Source: Streptomyces polyasparticus | GTDB taxonomy: Bacteria > Actinomycetota > Actinomycetes > Streptomycetales > Streptomycetaceae | Assembly: GCF_014493765.1 (NCBI RefSeq) | Contig: NZ_JACTVJ010000006.1 | Location: forward strand, 124,001-188,000 | Direction: 5' to 3' | DNA: 64,000 nt | Part shown: piece by piece, positions 32,901-43,535 of the stretch | How positions within the stretch are numbered: the first letter of the stretch is position 1 | Layout: the number at the start of each line of letters is the position of its first letter | Notes under the pieces: generated by a model | What the model was told of the DNA's origin: nothing | Databases searched by the model: none | Seen by the model: only the letters and a program-made list of their open reading frames with translations | Translations under genes and position numbers: made by a program

Positions 32901-35900
32901 GCCCTGCCGCGCACCGCCAACGACAAGCTCGACCAGCGGGCTCTGCCGGATCCCGAACCGTCCGTGGAGACGCCGGACTCCGCGGAGCAGCAGCAGAGCA
33001 CGCCGCAGGAGGAACTGATCCGCGGCCTGTTCGCCCAGGTCCTGGAGCTGCCCGAACTTCCCTCCGCGCACGCCGACTTCTTCGCACTCGGCGGGCACTC
33101 GCTGCTCGCCGGCCGTCTCGCCGCGCGTCTGCGCGAGGCCTTCCGGTCCGACGTCACCCTCGCCGACGTCTTCCGCGCGCCCACGCCCCGCGGCCTGGCC
33201 GACCTGTTCCGCGACGCAGCGCACGACACAGACCGGCCTGTGCTCGCTCCGGTCCGGAACGCGTCGGACCAACCTGCGGACGCTGCCGACAAACCGGCGC
33301 ACAGCGCCGACCACCACACTTCCCACCACAACCGCCCCCCGCTCTCCCCGGCGCAAAAGCGCCTCTGGTTCCTGCATCGCCTCGAAGGCCCCAGCGCCAC
33401 TTACAACATCCCGCTCGTCCTCACCCTCACGGGCCCCCTCGACCCGTCCGCGCTCCGCGCGGCCCTGGCCGACCTCACGGAGCGTCACTCAACACTGCGG
33501 ACCGTATACGGCGCCACTGACAACGAGCCGTTCGCGCAGGTCATCCCGGCTGCCGCGGTCCGAGTCCCGTTCACGACCGAACCGCTCACGGACCCCGCCC
33601 CGCCCGCCGACCGCCTCCGCACGGCCGTCCGCCACGCCTTCGACCTCACTGCCGATGAGGCCGAATCCGCGGAGGCAGCCGATGCAGCCGATGCGGCGGA
33701 AACGGCCGAAACCGTCGAACTCCCCATCCGGGCGACGCTCTTCACGGACGGAGCCGAGCAGCACACCCTCCTGCTCCTCCTCCACCACATAGCCGCCGAC
33801 GGCGCCTCCACCACACCCCTCGCCCGCGACCTCACCACCGCCTACACCGCCCGCGCGGCCGGAAGCGCCCCCCAATTCACGCCGCTGCCGGTCGAATACG
33901 CCGACCACACCGCCTGGCAGCAGCGACTCCTGGGCACCCCCGACGCCCCCACCCCGTACGCCACCCGGCTGCTCGACCACTGGCGCGAGACCTTGCGCGG
34001 CCTGCCCGACCAGCTCGAACTCCCCACCGACCGGCCTCGCCCCGCCGTCGCCTCGTACGAAGGGGACACCGTCCCGTTCCGTATCGACGCGGCTGCCCAC
34101 ACCGCGCTGCGGGCGCTCGCCCGCGACACCGGCACCACCGCCTTCATGATCGTCCAGGCGGCACTGGCCACCCTGCTCACCCGGCACGGCGCCGGCACGG
34201 ACATCCCCATTGGCACCCCGGTCGCCGGCCGTGACGAGGAGGCGACCGCCGATCTCGTCGGCTTCTTCGTCAACACGCTGGTGCTGCGCACGGACACATC
34301 CGGAGCCCCGACCTTCCGGGCGCTCCTCGACCGCGTGCGGGACACCGTGCTCGCGGCTCACCAGCACGCCGAGCTGCCCTTCGACCGCCTCGTCGAAGAC
34401 CTCAACCCGCCGCGCTCGCTGGCCCGCCACCCGCTGTTCCAGACGATGCTGGCCTGGCAGTCCGTCCCGGACGCGGAGTTCGCGCTCGGCGACCTCACCG
34501 CACGGATGGGCGCCGTGCCCTCGGGCACCGCCAAGTTCGACCTCACCCTGAACGCGGGGGAGTTGAACGAGGGCGGGATCGCCGGCTTCCTGGAGTTCCG
34601 CACCGATCTCTTCGACCGCACCACCGCCCAGGCCTTCGCCGACCGCCTGACGCGCCTTCTCACCGCGGCCGTCGAAGCCCCCGACACCCCGATCGGCCTG
34701 CTCCCTCTGCTCTCACCCGAAGAGCACCGGCAGTCGATCGAGGACTGGAACCAGCAGACCGTGCTCCCGCAGCCCGCACTCCAGCAGGCCCCACTCCCAC
34801 AGACCGCACTCCCACAGCCCGCAGACGCAACGGCCTCACAGCCCCCGCGCCCCACCCTCGCCGCCCGCTACGAACAAGCCGCCGCGCAGTACCCCCACCG
34901 CACCGCGGCCACCTGCGGCGACGAGCGCCTCACCCACGCCGAGCTCTCCGCCCGCGCCAACCGTCTCGCCCGGGGCCTCGCCGCCCAGGGCATCGGCCCC
35001 GGCGCCATCGTCGCGCTCGCGCTGCCCCGCTCCCTCGACCTGGTCGTGGGCCTGCTCGCCGTGGCCAAGTCCGGTGCCGCGTACCTCCCGATGGACCCCG
35101 ACTACCCGGCGGACCGCCTCGCGTACATGCTCCAGGACGCGTCACCCGCCGCCCTGATCACGGACACGGCCACCACCCGCAAACTCCCCGCCAACGACCT
35201 CCCGCTCGTGCTCGTGGACGCCCCGCACGACGAACACCCCGACCACGACCTCACCGACGCCGACCGCACCCGCCCCCTGCGCCCCACCGACATCGCGTAT
35301 GTCATCTACACCTCGGGTTCCACCGGCCGCCCCAAGGGTGTCCCGGTCACTCACCACAACGTGCTGCGCCTCTTCACCGCCACCGACCACTGGTTCGGGT
35401 TCGACGAGCAGGACGTCTGGACCCTCTTCCACTCGTACGCCTTCGATTTCTCCGTCTGGGAGCTGTGGGGCGCCCTGCTGCACGGCGGCCGCGTCGTGGT
35501 CGTGCCGCACCTGGTCAGCCGCGACCCGGCGGCCTTCCTGGACCTGCTCGCCCGCGAACGGGTCACCGTCCTCAACCAGACCCCCTCCGCCTTCTACCAG
35601 CTGGTCGCCGCCGACCGGGAACGTCCCGGCAGCGAACTCGCCCTGCGGTACGTGGTGTTCGGCGGCGAGGCCCTCGAACTCGGCCGGCTCGACGACTGGT
35701 ACGCACGGCATGCGGACGACGCCCCGGTCCTGGTCAACATGTACGGGATCACCGAGACCACCGTCCACGTCTCGTATTTCCCCCTCGGCCGCGAGACGGC
35801 CGCCGCGAGCGCGTCGAGCACCATCGGCGTCAACATCCCCGACCTGCGCGTCTATGTGCTCGACGAGTATCTGCAACCCGTTCCGCCCGGAGTCACCGGC

Positions 35901-37439
35901 GAGATGTACGTGGCCGGCGAAGGCCTCGCGCGCGGCTACCTGGGCCGGCACGCCCTGACGGCGGAACGGTTCGTCGCCGACCCCTTCGGCCCGCCCGGCA
36001 CCCGTATGTACCGCTCGGGGGACCTGGCACGCCGCCGCACCGACGGCCGTCTCGACTACTTCGGGCGCGCCGACCACCAGGTCAAGATCCGTGGCTTCCG
36101 TATCGAACTCGGCGAGATCGAAGCCGTCCTGGCCGCCCACCCCGACGTGGCCGACGTGGCCGTGATCGTCCGCGAGGACACCCCGGGCGACAAGCGCCTG
36201 GTCGCGTACGCCGTGAGCAACAACCGCAGTGACAGCACGAGCACCGCCCTGCGCGAGCACGGCGCCCGTGACCTGCCCGTCCACATGGTCCCGTCCGCCG
36301 TTGTCCTGCTCGACCGGCTGCCGCTCACCGCCAACGGCAAACTCGACCGCAAGGCTCTGCCCGCCCCCGACCACTCCGCGGCCGTGACCGAGGGCCGGGC
36401 GCCGCGAGGCCCCCGGGAGGCCCAGCTGTGCGAACTGTTCGCCGAGGTGCTCGGCCTGCCCCGGGTCGGCGTCGACGACAACTTCTTCGATCTCGGCGGC
36501 CATTCCCTCCTCGCCGTCCGTCTCGCGGGACGCATCAAGACGGCGCTCGGCCGTGACGTCACCATCGGCACGGTCTTCCAGGCCCCCACTCCGGCAGCCC
36601 TGGAGACCGTCCTCGACACCGAGAACCAGTCCGACCCGCTCGACGTCCTGCTGCCCCTGCGCCCCGACGCCCCCGGCAACCCCCTGTTCTGCGTCCACCC
36701 GGCCGGCGGCCTCAGCTGGTGCTACGCCGGCCTGATCCGCCATCTCCCCGACGACATCCCCCTGTACGGCCTCCAGGCGCAAGGCGTGGGCGCCGCCACG
36801 GCGGACGAGCCTCTGCCGAAGACCCTGGAAGAACTCGCCGCGCACTACGTGGACCGGCTGCGCGAGGTGCGCCCCGAAGGCCCGTACCGCCTGCTCGGCT
36901 GGTCGACCGGCGGCATCATCGCCCACGCCATGGCCACCCGCCTCCAGGACCTCGGCGAACAGGTGGAGATCCTCGCGATCCTCGACGCCTACCCGGCCGA
37001 GGGCTTCCGTGAGCTCCCCGTACCCGACCGGGCCGAGGCGCTCGAAGCGCTGCTCACCATGGGCGGATACGGACCCGAGAGCCTCGACGGACAGCCCCTC
37101 GAACTGGCCGCCGTCACCGAGGTGCTGCGCCGCGAGGGCTCGCCCCTCGCCAGCCTCGACGACCGCACGATCGAGGCGCTGAACGCCCTCTACCTCAACA
37201 CCAATCACCTGGTACGCGGCTTCGACCACCGGGTCTTCGACGGCGACGTCCTCTTCTTCCGGGCCACCGTCGACACCATCGACGACACCCTCACGCCCGA
37301 GACCTGGACCCCGTACGTCACGGGCCGCATCGACAACACGAACGTGGCCTGTTCGCACAAGGACATGACCCTGCCCGAGCCCATCGCGCACATAGCGCGG
37401 GTCGTGGCGGACCGTATCGACACCCTGGAGAACCGATGA
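29994..37439 (+). CDS. Dimodular NRPS with thioesterase for catecholate siderophore
   Basis: A 2,481-residue synthetase with order C-A-T-C-A-T-TE, as in DhbF. C1 (about 12-440) has HHIAVDAYA near 144-152. A1 (about 465-985) has [10 protein letters not shown]; its specificity residues read D-A-D-D-V-G-L-V-D, acidic and suggestive of a basic amino acid such as arginine. T1 has [12 protein letters not shown]2 (about 1110-1590) has HHIAADG. A2 (about 1620-2110) reads D-F-W-N-V-G-M-V-H, the threonine code. T2 has [14 protein letters not shown]. The TE (about 2220-2470) has GWSTGG and a late His (CSHKD). It would join DHB, amino acid 1 and Thr, and cyclotrimerise. The ATG follows GGGGGAG. No epimerase domain is present. 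Confidence 0.95.
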   Translation: MRHPETEDLAAAWNPLLAAQSGIWHAQRLDPANPVHNTGDRVEIMGQLDGQLFEQALRQAVDEAETLNLAFHEGADGPLQRVRRAPDWALQSLDLRDESSPREAAEAWMRADLERPVDPAAGPLMTQALLRIDDETHWWYQRVHHIAVDAYALTLLSSRVSALYTAFVKDEAPEPNPFGSLDALLMDEQSYLQGEQRDTDREFWRARFADRPRAVTLSGKPAAPARHVLRRGRDLPAGEGDRLAEAARAVKATWAELVVAATAGYTHRISGAEDIVLGLPLMNRRGPAALRTPAMLVNVMPLRIAVRPGDTGAELLRRVVLEVRSVRRHQRYRLEELRRDLGLAGDPAPLFGPMVNIKAFEDEALDFAGLPGVVHNLAAGPVDDLAVTVSPGRAGGLRLGLDANPACYDAGSLAAHERGLLRYLDALASLLLDDPHRAIGTLDLLDADEIHAATVGRTEEPCARTLPELFAEQADRTPHAVAVRSVDAALTYAELDTSANRLAHELLAAGVGPGTPVALALPRGTDTVLALFAVLKAGGVCQSLDLGHPEQRLAAVIEDARPVCLLGHAETVRALPASVRDALPALLLDEAATRRRIADRPATAPPAPHPGQDAYIIHTSGSTGRPKGVVATHASLANLHAGHGTDHIAPALVRTGRDRLTVAHSASFAFDASWDPLLWMVHGHELHVLDDATYRDTGALNAYVQEHRVDYLDVTPSYAEALIAEGLLDEGRHHPAVIVVGGETVPPALWQRLAATPGVRPINLYGPTETTVDAYYWVPGEAAGDSVPEGAAGGRTQERGREIGHPVRASRAYVLDSSLRPVPAGVTGELYIAGACLARGYLGRPDLTAERFVADPFGPLHGQPGARMYRTGDLVRRRTDHTLEFLGRADDQVKIRGFRIELGEIQAVLAAHPAVAQAAVIARDSAYGKRLLAYAVPASGARTDAAALRAHLAEHLPEHMVPSALVLLDALPRTANDKLDQRALPDPEPSVETPDSAEQQQSTPQEELIRGLFAQVLELPELPSAHADFFALGGHSLLAGRLAARLREAFRSDVTLADVFRAPTPRGLADLFRDAAHDTDRPVLAPVRNASDQPADAADKPAHSADHHTSHHNRPPLSPAQKRLWFLHRLEGPSATYNIPLVLTLTGPLDPSALRAALADLTERHSTLRTVYGATDNEPFAQVIPAAAVRVPFTTEPLTDPAPPADRLRTAVRHAFDLTADEAESAEAADAADAAETAETVELPIRATLFTDGAEQHTLLLLLHHIAADGASTTPLARDLTTAYTARAAGSAPQFTPLPVEYADHTAWQQRLLGTPDAPTPYATRLLDHWRETLRGLPDQLELPTDRPRPAVASYEGDTVPFRIDAAAHTALRALARDTGTTAFMIVQAALATLLTRHGAGTDIPIGTPVAGRDEEATADLVGFFVNTLVLRTDTSGAPTFRALLDRVRDTVLAAHQHAELPFDRLVEDLNPPRSLARHPLFQTMLAWQSVPDAEFALGDLTARMGAVPSGTAKFDLTLNAGELNEGGIAGFLEFRTDLFDRTTAQAFADRLTRLLTAAVEAPDTPIGLLPLLSPEEHRQSIEDWNQQTVLPQPALQQAPLPQTALPQPADATASQPPRPTLAARYEQAAAQYPHRTAATCGDERLTHAELSARANRLARGLAAQGIGPGAIVALALPRSLDLVVGLLAVAKSGAAYLPMDPDYPADRLAYMLQDASPAALITDTATTRKLPANDLPLVLVDAPHDEHPDHDLTDADRTRPLRPTDIAYVIYTSGSTGRPKGVPVTHHNVLRLFTATDHWFGFDEQDVWTLFHSYAFDFSVWELWGALLHGGRVVVVPHLVSRDPAAFLDLLARERVTVLNQTPSAFYQLVAADRERPGSELALRYVVFGGEALELGRLDDWYARHADDAPVLVNMYGITETTVHVSYFPLGRETAAASASSTIGVNIPDLRVYVLDEYLQPVPPGVTGEMYVAGEGLARGYLGRHALTAERFVADPFGPPGTRMYRSGDLARRRTDGRLDYFGRADHQVKIRGFRIELGEIEAVLAAHPDVADVAVIVREDTPGDKRLVAYAVSNNRSDSTSTALREHGARDLPVHMVPSAVVLLDRLPLTANGKLDRKALPAPDHSAAVTEGRAPRGPREAQLCELFAEVLGLPRVGVDDNFFDLGGHSLLAVRLAGRIKTALGRDVTIGTVFQAPTPAALETVLDTENQSDPLDVLLPLRPDAPGNPLFCVHPAGGLSWCYAGLIRHLPDDIPLYGLQAQGVGAATADEPLPKTLEELAAHYVDRLREVRPEGPYRLLGWSTGGIIAHAMATRLQDLGEQVEILAILDAYPAEGFRELPVPDRAEALEALLTMGGYGPESLDGQPLELAAVTEVLRREGSPLASLDDRTIEALNALYLNTNHLVRGFDHRVFDGDVLFFRATVDTIDDTLTPETWTPYVTGRIDNTNVACSHKDMTLPEPIAHIARVVADRIDTLENR

Positions 37440-37639
37440 GCGACGCCCCCGCCAACCCCTTCGACGGCGACGGGGAGTTCCTCGTCCTGGTCAACGACCA
37501 GGACCAGCACAGCCTCTGGCCCTCCTTCGCCGCCGTACCCGAGGGCTGGACGGCCGCCCACGGCCCGTGCGAGCGGCAGCAGGCGCTCGACTGGATCACC
37601 GTGCACTGGACGGATCTGACGCCGACCACGGCGCGATGA
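37436..37639 (+). CDS. MbtH-like NRPS partner protein
   Basis: A 67-residue MbtH-family protein that binds and activates NRPS adenylation domains. The signature is visible: [57 protein letters not shown], with the conserved Trp and NxExQxSLWP-like block. Its ATG overlaps the NRPS stop (ATGA) and its own stop overlaps the MFS start, so all three are translationally coupled. Confidence 0.96.
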   Translation: MSDAPANPFDGDGEFLVLVNDQDQHSLWPSFAAVPEGWTAAHGPCERQQALDWITVHWTDLTPTTAR

Positions 37640-39090
37640 CCGGGGACCTGCCGAAGATGCCCACGTCCTCGCCGGACCTGCCGAAGATCCCGGTCTCCCC
37701 GTCCCGCGCCGCCGTCGTGATCGTCTACACCGCGGCCATGTGCATGAACGGCCTGGACTCGACGATCGTCAATCCGGCCCTGCTCACCATCGCCCGCGAC
37801 TTCGACCAGCCCGTCTCGGCCGCGAACACGGTCGAGGTGGCCTTCCTGGTGAGCCTCGCGGTCGCCCTGCCGGTGGCCGGATGGCTCGGCGACCGGTTCG
37901 GCACCAAGCGGGTGTTCCTCGGCGCGCTCGCCGTGTTCACGCTCGCCTCGGCTGCCTGCGGGCTCTCGCAGTCCCTGACCGCCCTGGTGCTCTCCCGCGT
38001 CCTGCAGGGCCTGGCCGGCGGACTCCTGACGCCCGTCGGCATGACCCTGCTCTTCCGTACGTTTCCGCCGCATGCCCGCGTGAAGCTGGCCAAGGTCCTG
38101 ATCGTGCCGACGGCTCTGATGCCGGCGCTCGGCCCGCCGCTCGGCGGCTTCCTCACCGAGCATCTGTCCTGGCACTGGCTGTTCTTCGTGAACGTGCCGA
38201 TCGGCGCCGCCGCCGTACTGATCGGCCTGGTCGGCATCCGCGAACACGTGGAAGGCACCGAGGGCGGCTTCGACACGACGGGCTTCCTGCTCGCGACACC
38301 GGCGCTCGGCTTCCTCACGTACGCGCTCGGCTTCGGCCCGTCGCACGGCTGGACCAGCCCTTCCATCGCCCTGAGCGCGGTCGCGGGCCCAGTTCTGGCC
38401 GGGGCGGCGGTGGTTCATCAACTCAAAGCAACCACACCCCTGTTGGACCTGAAGCTCTTGCAGGACCGGGTCTACGCCTCCGCGACCGTCCTCGCGCTGG
38501 TGACCTCGGCGGGCCTGATGGGTGTGCTCTTCGTGTTCCCACTCCTCTATCAGGCGGTCCTCGGCGCCTCTGCGCTCGACGCGGGACTCAGCGTCTTCCC
38601 CGAAGCGCTCGGTCTGATGGGGGCTTCCCAGGTCGTCGACCGGCTGCTGCCGCGGCTCGGCCCCCGCCGTCTCGCGGTGCCCGCCCTCGTCGTGGCCGCG
38701 GCGGTGTTCGCGGCGCTCGCGCTGCCGGCCGTCGCGGAGAGCGACTGGGGTGTACGGATCCTCATGTTCGCGGTCGGTCTGGTGCTGGGCACCGCCGTCC
38801 TGACCCTCCAGATCGCCGGTTTCGCCGAGGTCGCCCCGCCTCGAATGGGCCAGGCGATGGGCCTGTTCACGATCGTGCGCACCCTGGGCGGAGCGCTCGG
38901 CATCGCGGCCACGGCCGCGGTCGTCTCGGCGCTGGGGGCATCCGGTCACGGGGACGCGGAGGCGGGACCGTACCGGATGGCGATCCTCGTGACCGCCGCC
39001 CTGATCGCCCTCGGCGTGATCTGGGCGCTGCGGCTGCCGCGGCAGGCGCCGGCGCCCCCGGTCATGGACGAGGAACCGGCAGCGGTGTGA
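37636..39090 (+). CDS. MFS exporter (DHA2-like), probable siderophore export
   Basis: A 484-residue major facilitator with about 14 membrane segments. Motif A appears as [33 protein letters not shown] (helix 1) and the motif C-like GPPLGGFL are typical of DHA2 drug:proton antiporters. The ATG at 37636 overlaps the MbtH stop (ATGA). Coupling to the NRPS and MbtH genes makes export of the finished siderophore its likely job. The 3' end carries a perfect 18-bp tandem duplication covering the stop codon, followed by a hairpin. Confidence 0.93.
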   Translation: MTGDLPKMPTSSPDLPKIPVSPSRAAVVIVYTAAMCMNGLDSTIVNPALLTIARDFDQPVSAANTVEVAFLVSLAVALPVAGWLGDRFGTKRVFLGALAVFTLASAACGLSQSLTALVLSRVLQGLAGGLLTPVGMTLLFRTFPPHARVKLAKVLIVPTALMPALGPPLGGFLTEHLSWHWLFFVNVPIGAAAVLIGLVGIREHVEGTEGGFDTTGFLLATPALGFLTYALGFGPSHGWTSPSIALSAVAGPVLAGAAVVHQLKATTPLLDLKLLQDRVYASATVLALVTSAGLMGVLFVFPLLYQAVLGASALDAGLSVFPEALGLMGASQVVDRLLPRLGPRRLAVPALVVAAAVFAALALPAVAESDWGVRILMFAVGLVLGTAVLTLQIAGFAEVAPPRMGQAMGLFTIVRTLGGALGIAATAAVVSALGASGHGDAEAGPYRMAILVTAALIALGVIWALRLPRQAPAPPVMDEEPAAV

Positions 39091-39111
39091 GACCCGGCAG
39101 CGGTGTGAGAC
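39076..39111 (+). repeat. Perfect 18-bp tandem duplication over the MFS stop codon
   Basis: CCGGCAGCGGTGTGAGAC occurs twice in direct succession (39076-39093, 39094-39111). The first copy contains the functional TGA; the second sits in the untranslated region. Perfect identity suggests a recent event. Confidence 0.9.
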
Positions 39112-39113
39112 AG

Positions 39114-39141
39114 GGGGCGGGCCCGAAAGCGGGCCTGCCCC
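39114..39141. terminator. Bidirectional hairpin terminator
   Basis: GGGGCGGGCCCG / CGGGCCTGCCCC with a 4-nt loop (one mismatch) lies between the convergent MFS and esterase genes. Confidence 0.75.
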
Positions 39142-39143
39142 TT

Positions 39144-40331
39144 TCACCATCCCTTGGCGAGCTGCACCAGCCCGTCGAGCAGCCCGCCGCGCCAACACGC
39201 GTAATCGTGTCCGCCGTTGAACTCCCGGTACGTCACCTCGTACCCCTTCGCCTCGAGCACATTGCGCAGATGCCGGTTCTGCGCGAGCAGCATCCACTCC
39301 TGGAGGCCGACCTCCAGGTAGAAGCGCACGGCACGCCGCTCGGTGATCGCGTACTGCCGGGTCAGCCACTCGCTGTCCGCGTCGAACTCCGTGTCGTCGG
39401 GCCACCAGAAGGACCCGGACTGCGACAGCGCGTTGCCGAAGCGCTCCGGCCGCCGGAACGCCGCGAACGCGGCGGTGAGTCCGCCGGCGCTCTGCCCCGC
39501 GATCACGGTGCGCGCCGGATCGTGCGTGGCGCCGAACTCGGCGCGTGTCCACGGCAGCAGCACATCGGCCAGCCAGTCCACGAACTGGCCGCTGCAGCTC
39601 AGATCCCGTACGCGCGCATCGCGGCCCATGGTGTCCACCATGACCGTGACCATGGGCGGCAGCAGTCCCTCGGCCACCGCGGCGTCGAGGTCGCGCCCGA
39701 AGCGGAGCCGCGGCCCCCAGACCTCGCCGTCGAGCAGCACGGCCACGGGGTGCGGGCCGGGCCGGGACGGCAGATGCACGTATACACGCCGCCCGAAGGC
39801 CTCGGTCTCGAAGGTCTGATCGTCCCCGCCCCCGGTCAACTGGGCGGGGGCATCCGGCAGTTCGAGGACCGACGACGGACGGCGCCGCCCGTCACCCGGG
39901 AGCTGCGGAAGCCGGTTGAGCGGATCGGGCACCGCCCCGTCGAGGGTCCGCAGCCATGCCTCCCGATGGGTGCCGAGGGTCTCCTCGCGCGGACCGCGCG
40001 CCACATGGAACTGATACGAGGCCCGGTGGTCCGCCCGCAGCCGATAACTCCCCGCCCACACGTCCGTGCCCTCGATCCGCCGCATCAGATGCGGGGTGAG
40101 ATCCCCGGCGTGCCGGTCCTTGTCCGTGACGGTGTGCAGCAGCACCACGACATCGTCCGCGGGCGTCCCCGGGTCGTCACGCCATACGAAGGTCACCCGG
40201 CGGTACGCGGGATCCTCGGCGTCGGCCTCGACCAGGGGCGCACCCGTGGCTTCGAGGCGGTTCCAGAACTCCCGGACGGCTTGCGGCCCGCCGTCGCGCA
40301 GAGCGGTGAGGGCAGGGCTTTCGTACGACAT
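39144..40331 (-). CDS. Enterochelin-type esterase (Fes/IroE-like)
   Basis: A 395-residue serine hydrolase that linearises imported ferric tri-catecholate lactones to release iron in the cytoplasm. The N-terminal beta domain (about 1-150) has typical Fes stretches (RVTFVWRDDPG, YQFHVARG). The alpha/beta-hydrolase domain has VIAGQSAGGLTAAFAAFRRPERFG with nucleophile Ser281, and the final His in EFNGGHDYACWRGGL. It is encoded 31 bp downstream of the FecCD permease and presumably shares its iron-regulated promoter. Its presence supports a trilactone-like product of the neighbouring NRPS. Confidence 0.95.
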   Translation of the reverse strand: MSYESPALTALRDGGPQAVREFWNRLEATGAPLVEADAEDPAYRRVTFVWRDDPGTPADDVVVLLHTVTDKDRHAGDLTPHLMRRIEGTDVWAGSYRLRADHRASYQFHVARGPREETLGTHREAWLRTLDGAVPDPLNRLPQLPGDGRRRPSSVLELPDAPAQLTGGGDDQTFETEAFGRRVYVHLPSRPGPHPVAVLLDGEVWGPRLRFGRDLDAAVAEGLLPPMVTVMVDTMGRDARVRDLSCSGQFVDWLADVLLPWTRAEFGATHDPARTVIAGQSAGGLTAAFAAFRRPERFGNALSQSGSFWWPDDTEFDADSEWLTRQYAITERRAVRFYLEVGLQEWMLLAQNRHLRNVLEAKGYEVTYREFNGGHDYACWRGGLLDGLVQLAKGW

Positions 40332-40362
40332 CGAGCTCCTTGTGTGGGGGGAGGAAAGAAGG

Positions 40363-42504
40363 TCAGAGGCGGGCGGCCGAGGAGCGGCCGAGCAGCACCC
40401 ACAGGAGGAAGGGTCCGCCGAGCACGGTGGTGACCACGCCGACCGGCACCTCCACGCCGTCGAACACGGTCCGGCCCAGGGTGTCCGCGAGCAGGATCAG
40501 CGCGGCGCCCACCAGGACCGAGCCGAGCACCGGCACCTTGAGCGGACCCGCGAGCCGCGAGGCGATCACGGGCGAGGCCAGCGCGACGAAACCGACCGGG
40601 CCGCAGATGCCGACGGCGAGCCCGGCGAGGGCGACGGCGAGCAGCATGCACACCAGGCGCACCCGGGCGGGGGAGACCCCGAGCGAGGCGGCCGTCGCGT
40701 CGTCGAACCGCAGCACATTGAGGTGGCGGGCCACGACCAGGGCGGCCGGGACGAGCACCGCCAGCCCGATGAGGACGGGCCAGGCCACGTCGTACGAACG
40801 CCCGTTGAGGCTGCCGGAGGCCCAGGTGTACAGCGAGCTCGCCGAACTGAGCGAACGCCGGGCGAGCACCACCTGGGTGGCGGCCGAGGCGAGGGCCGAC
40901 ATCGCGAGCCCGACGACGAGCACGCGGTAGCCGCGCTGCCCGAGCCCGCCCGCGACAAGGGTCACGACGAGGACCGCGACCAGCGCGCCGAGCGGCCCCG
41001 CCCACCAGGCGCCGAACGTGCCGGAGAGCGTGACGGACACCAGGATGGCCGCCGTCGCCCCGTCGTTGACGCCGAGCAGCTCGGGCGTGGCCAGACGGTT
41101 GCGGGCCAGGGTCTGCGTCAGACAGCCGGCCAGACCGAGCGCGGCGCCCGCGGTGAGTGCGGCGACGATCCGGCCGAGGCGGAACTGCTGCACGAGCAGT
41201 ACGTCGAAGTGATCGCCGAGACCGAAGATCGCCCGGAACGTCCGCGGTATGTCGAGATCGCTCTGCCCGGCGTACGCGGCGAACACCACGGCCGTGACGA
41301 GAAGGGCGGCCAGCGCCACCGCGGCGAGCGCGGGCCTGTGGGCGACGAGCAGCGAGAACGGGCCACGCCGCAGCACCAGTTGACGGTCGGCGGGTACGTG
41401 CTTGCGTCCGGTGGCCGACGGCGCGTCCGAGTCCGTCATTCCCAGGGCACCGAGCCGCCTGGAGCGCACGATCCCGATCAGGACGGGCGCACCGATCAGC
41501 GCGACGATCACCGCGACCGGCGCCTCGTACGGCTTCGACACCACGCGTGCGAGGACGTCGGCGCCCGTGAGCACCCCGGCGCCGATCAGTCCCGCGAGGC
41601 CGATCTGTGCGAACAGCCGCGGCCCGGCGAGCGCGCGGGCCACGAACCCTGCGAGCAGGCCCAGGAACGAGATCGGCCCGACCAGCGCCACCGCGGACGC
41701 GGTGAGCAGGGTCACGGAGAGCGCCACGACCACCCGTACGACACCGGGGCGGTGGCCGAGACCGCGCGCCAGATCGTCACCGAGCGCGAGGGCCGAAAGC
41801 GGACGCATCACACAGAGGGCGACCACGAAACCGAGGGCGAGCACCGGGGCGAGCAGGCGCAGTTCGCCGAAGCCCTCGATGCCCGCGAGCGAGCCGAGCA
41901 CCCACTGCCGGAAACCGTCGTAGGCCTGAGCCGAGTTGACGATGATCAGGCTGGTGATGCCGCCGAAGGTGGCGCCGAGCGCGGACCCGGCGAGGACCAG
42001 CCTCAGAGGTGAACTGCCGCCCGATCCGCTCGATATCAGCAGGACGAGCCCGCTGGCGAGGACGGCGCCCGCGAACGCCCAGACCAGATGGCCGAAACCG
42101 GTCTCCACCCGCAGGAAGGCGATGCCCGCGACCACGCCGAGGGACGCTCCGGCGTTCACGCCGAGCAGTCCGGTTTCGGCCAGCGGGTTGCGGGTCACGG
42201 CCTGGAGCAGACAGCCCGCGATGCCGAGCGCGGCGCCCACGAGCAGGGCGGTGGTGGTGCGGGGCAGGCGGAGTTCGCCGACCACCAGGTGCAGCCGGGC
42301 GCTGTCGCTGCCGCCCAGATAGTCGAGGACACCCGCCGCTCCGACCTCGCCGGCGCCGATGCACAGGGAGGCGGCGGCGAGCGCGCCGACGACGGTGAGG
42401 AGTACTGCGGACGTCAGGGGTACGCGCGCGTGGAGCGGAGGTCGGGCCGGCGGGGAGGGTTCCGGATCGGCCAACTCGGCGCGTTCCCCTTGCAGTAGAG
42501 ACAT
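40363..42504 (-). CDS. Fused FecCD siderophore permease (two permeases in one)
   Basis: A 713-residue membrane protein made of two consecutive FecCD/BtuC-type permeases. Half 1 (about 30-350) contains LRLPRTTTALLVGAALGIAGCLLQAVTRNPLAETGLLGVNAGAS. Half 2 (about 380-713) contains FRLGRIVAALTAGAALGLAGCLTQTLARNRLATPELLGVNDGAT. Each half has about ten TM segments and a cytoplasmic coupling-helix region. The ATG at 42504 abuts an iron box, leaving no space for a ribosome site, and TAGCCT lies six bases upstream, so a leaderless iron-repressed transcript is likely. It works with the ATPase at 26547 and the lipoprotein at 27516. Confidence 0.94.
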   Translation of the reverse strand: MSLLQGERAELADPEPSPPARPPLHARVPLTSAVLLTVVGALAAASLCIGAGEVGAAGVLDYLGGSDSARLHLVVGELRLPRTTTALLVGAALGIAGCLLQAVTRNPLAETGLLGVNAGASLGVVAGIAFLRVETGFGHLVWAFAGAVLASGLVLLISSGSGGSSPLRLVLAGSALGATFGGITSLIIVNSAQAYDGFRQWVLGSLAGIEGFGELRLLAPVLALGFVVALCVMRPLSALALGDDLARGLGHRPGVVRVVVALSVTLLTASAVALVGPISFLGLLAGFVARALAGPRLFAQIGLAGLIGAGVLTGADVLARVVSKPYEAPVAVIVALIGAPVLIGIVRSRRLGALGMTDSDAPSATGRKHVPADRQLVLRRGPFSLLVAHRPALAAVALAALLVTAVVFAAYAGQSDLDIPRTFRAIFGLGDHFDVLLVQQFRLGRIVAALTAGAALGLAGCLTQTLARNRLATPELLGVNDGATAAILVSVTLSGTFGAWWAGPLGALVAVLVVTLVAGGLGQRGYRVLVVGLAMSALASAATQVVLARRSLSSASSLYTWASGSLNGRSYDVAWPVLIGLAVLVPAALVVARHLNVLRFDDATAASLGVSPARVRLVCMLLAVALAGLAVGICGPVGFVALASPVIASRLAGPLKVPVLGSVLVGAALILLADTLGRTVFDGVEVPVGVVTTVLGGPFLLWVLLGRSSAARL

Positions 42505-42522
42505 AAGGTAAGGCTAACCTAA
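42504..42522. promoter_or_regulatory. Iron box touching the FecCD start codon
   Basis: TAAGGTAAGGCTAACCTAA (17 of 19 to consensus) ends exactly at the A of the permease ATG on the minus strand. Repressor binding would cover the presumed -10 (TAGCCT) and the transcription start. Confidence 0.85.
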
Positions 42523-42563
42523 TGACTCCGGCCAACCCCCCGCCGCCCTCCAAGATCGCTGTG

Positions 42564-42582
42564 TTAGGTTAGCCTTACCTAA
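42564..42582. promoter_or_regulatory. Iron box before dhbA
   Basis: TTAGGTTAGCCTTACCTAA (17 of 19 to consensus) lies 34 bp upstream of the dhbA GTG and about 41 bp from the permease box, giving each divergent gene its own site. Confidence 0.85.
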
Positions 42583-42615
42583 ATCGATCGGTCCAGGTGG
42601 TCCAGGGGGACTCTC

Positions 42616-43413
42616 GTGCAGCAGCCAGAACTCGACGGGCGGATCGCGCTCGTCACCGGTGCCGGGCAGGGCATAGGCGAAGCCGTCGCCCGTACCCTGG
42701 CCGCGCGGGGTGCCCGCGTCGTCGCCGTCGACCGGAACGCAGCCGCGGTCAAGGCACTTGAGGACGCCTACCGCGCAGACGGCGGCGAGCCCGCCGTCCT
42801 CGCCCGCCCCGCCGACATCACCGACGCCGCCGCGGTCGACGCCCTCGTCGACGAAGTGGAGCGCACGGTCGGACCGCTCGGCATCCTGGTCAACGTCGCC
42901 GGCATCCTGCGCCCCGCACCCGTGGTCGAACTCGGCGACGCCGACTGGGCCGAGACCTTCGCCGTGAACACCACCGGCGTCTTCGCCGTCTCGCGGGCCG
43001 CGGCCCGGCGGATGCGCGAGCGCCGCTCCGGCTGCATTGTCACCGTCGGCTCCAACGCGGCCGGAGTGCCGCGCGCCGGAATGGCCGCGTACGCCGCGTC
43101 CAAGGCCGCCGCGACCATGTTCACCAAGTGCCTCGGGCTCGAACTCGCCCGTGACCAGGTGCGCTGCAATGTGGTCTCGCCCGGCTCGACGGACACCGCG
43201 ATGCAGCGCCAACTCTGGGACGGCGACGCGGAGTCCGCGCGGCGGCGCGTGATCGACGGCGACGCCAAGGCGTACCGCGTGGGGATTCCGCTCGGCCGGA
43301 TCGCCGAGCCCGTCGATGTCGCCGAGGCCGTCGCCTTCCTCGTCTCCGACCGGGCGCGCCACATCACCATGCACGACCTGTACGTGGACGGCGGCGCGAC
43401 CCTGCGCGCCTGA
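42616..43413 (+). CDS. dhbA: 2,3-dihydro-2,3-dihydroxybenzoate dehydrogenase
   Basis: A 265-residue short-chain dehydrogenase that oxidises 2,3-dihydro-DHB to 2,3-dihydroxybenzoate with NAD+. The NAD motif is [12 protein letters not shown] follows in strand 4, and the catalytic Ser ([11 protein letters not shown]), Tyr and Lys (AYAASKAA) are visible. The C-terminus [13 protein letters not shown] is as in EntA/DhbA. The GTG at 42616 follows GGGGGA. It heads the DHB biosynthesis genes under its own iron box. A 122-bp gap separates it from dhbC. Confidence 0.95.
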   Translation: MQQPELDGRIALVTGAGQGIGEAVARTLAARGARVVAVDRNAAAVKALEDAYRADGGEPAVLARPADITDAAAVDALVDEVERTVGPLGILVNVAGILRPAPVVELGDADWAETFAVNTTGVFAVSRAAARRMRERRSGCIVTVGSNAAGVPRAGMAAYAASKAAATMFTKCLGLELARDQVRCNVVSPGSTDTAMQRQLWDGDAESARRRVIDGDAKAYRVGIPLGRIAEPVDVAEAVAFLVSDRARHITMHDLYVDGGATLRA

Positions 43414-43535
43414 TCCGTCCTGCGCTTCCCGTGATTCCCGCGGTCTCGGACCACCTGTCCGCGGCCCGCTGCTCCCGGCCCCACCCGGCCCTGCGCGGAG
43501 CTTCCCCCCACACACCGAACACCTAGGAGTAACTG

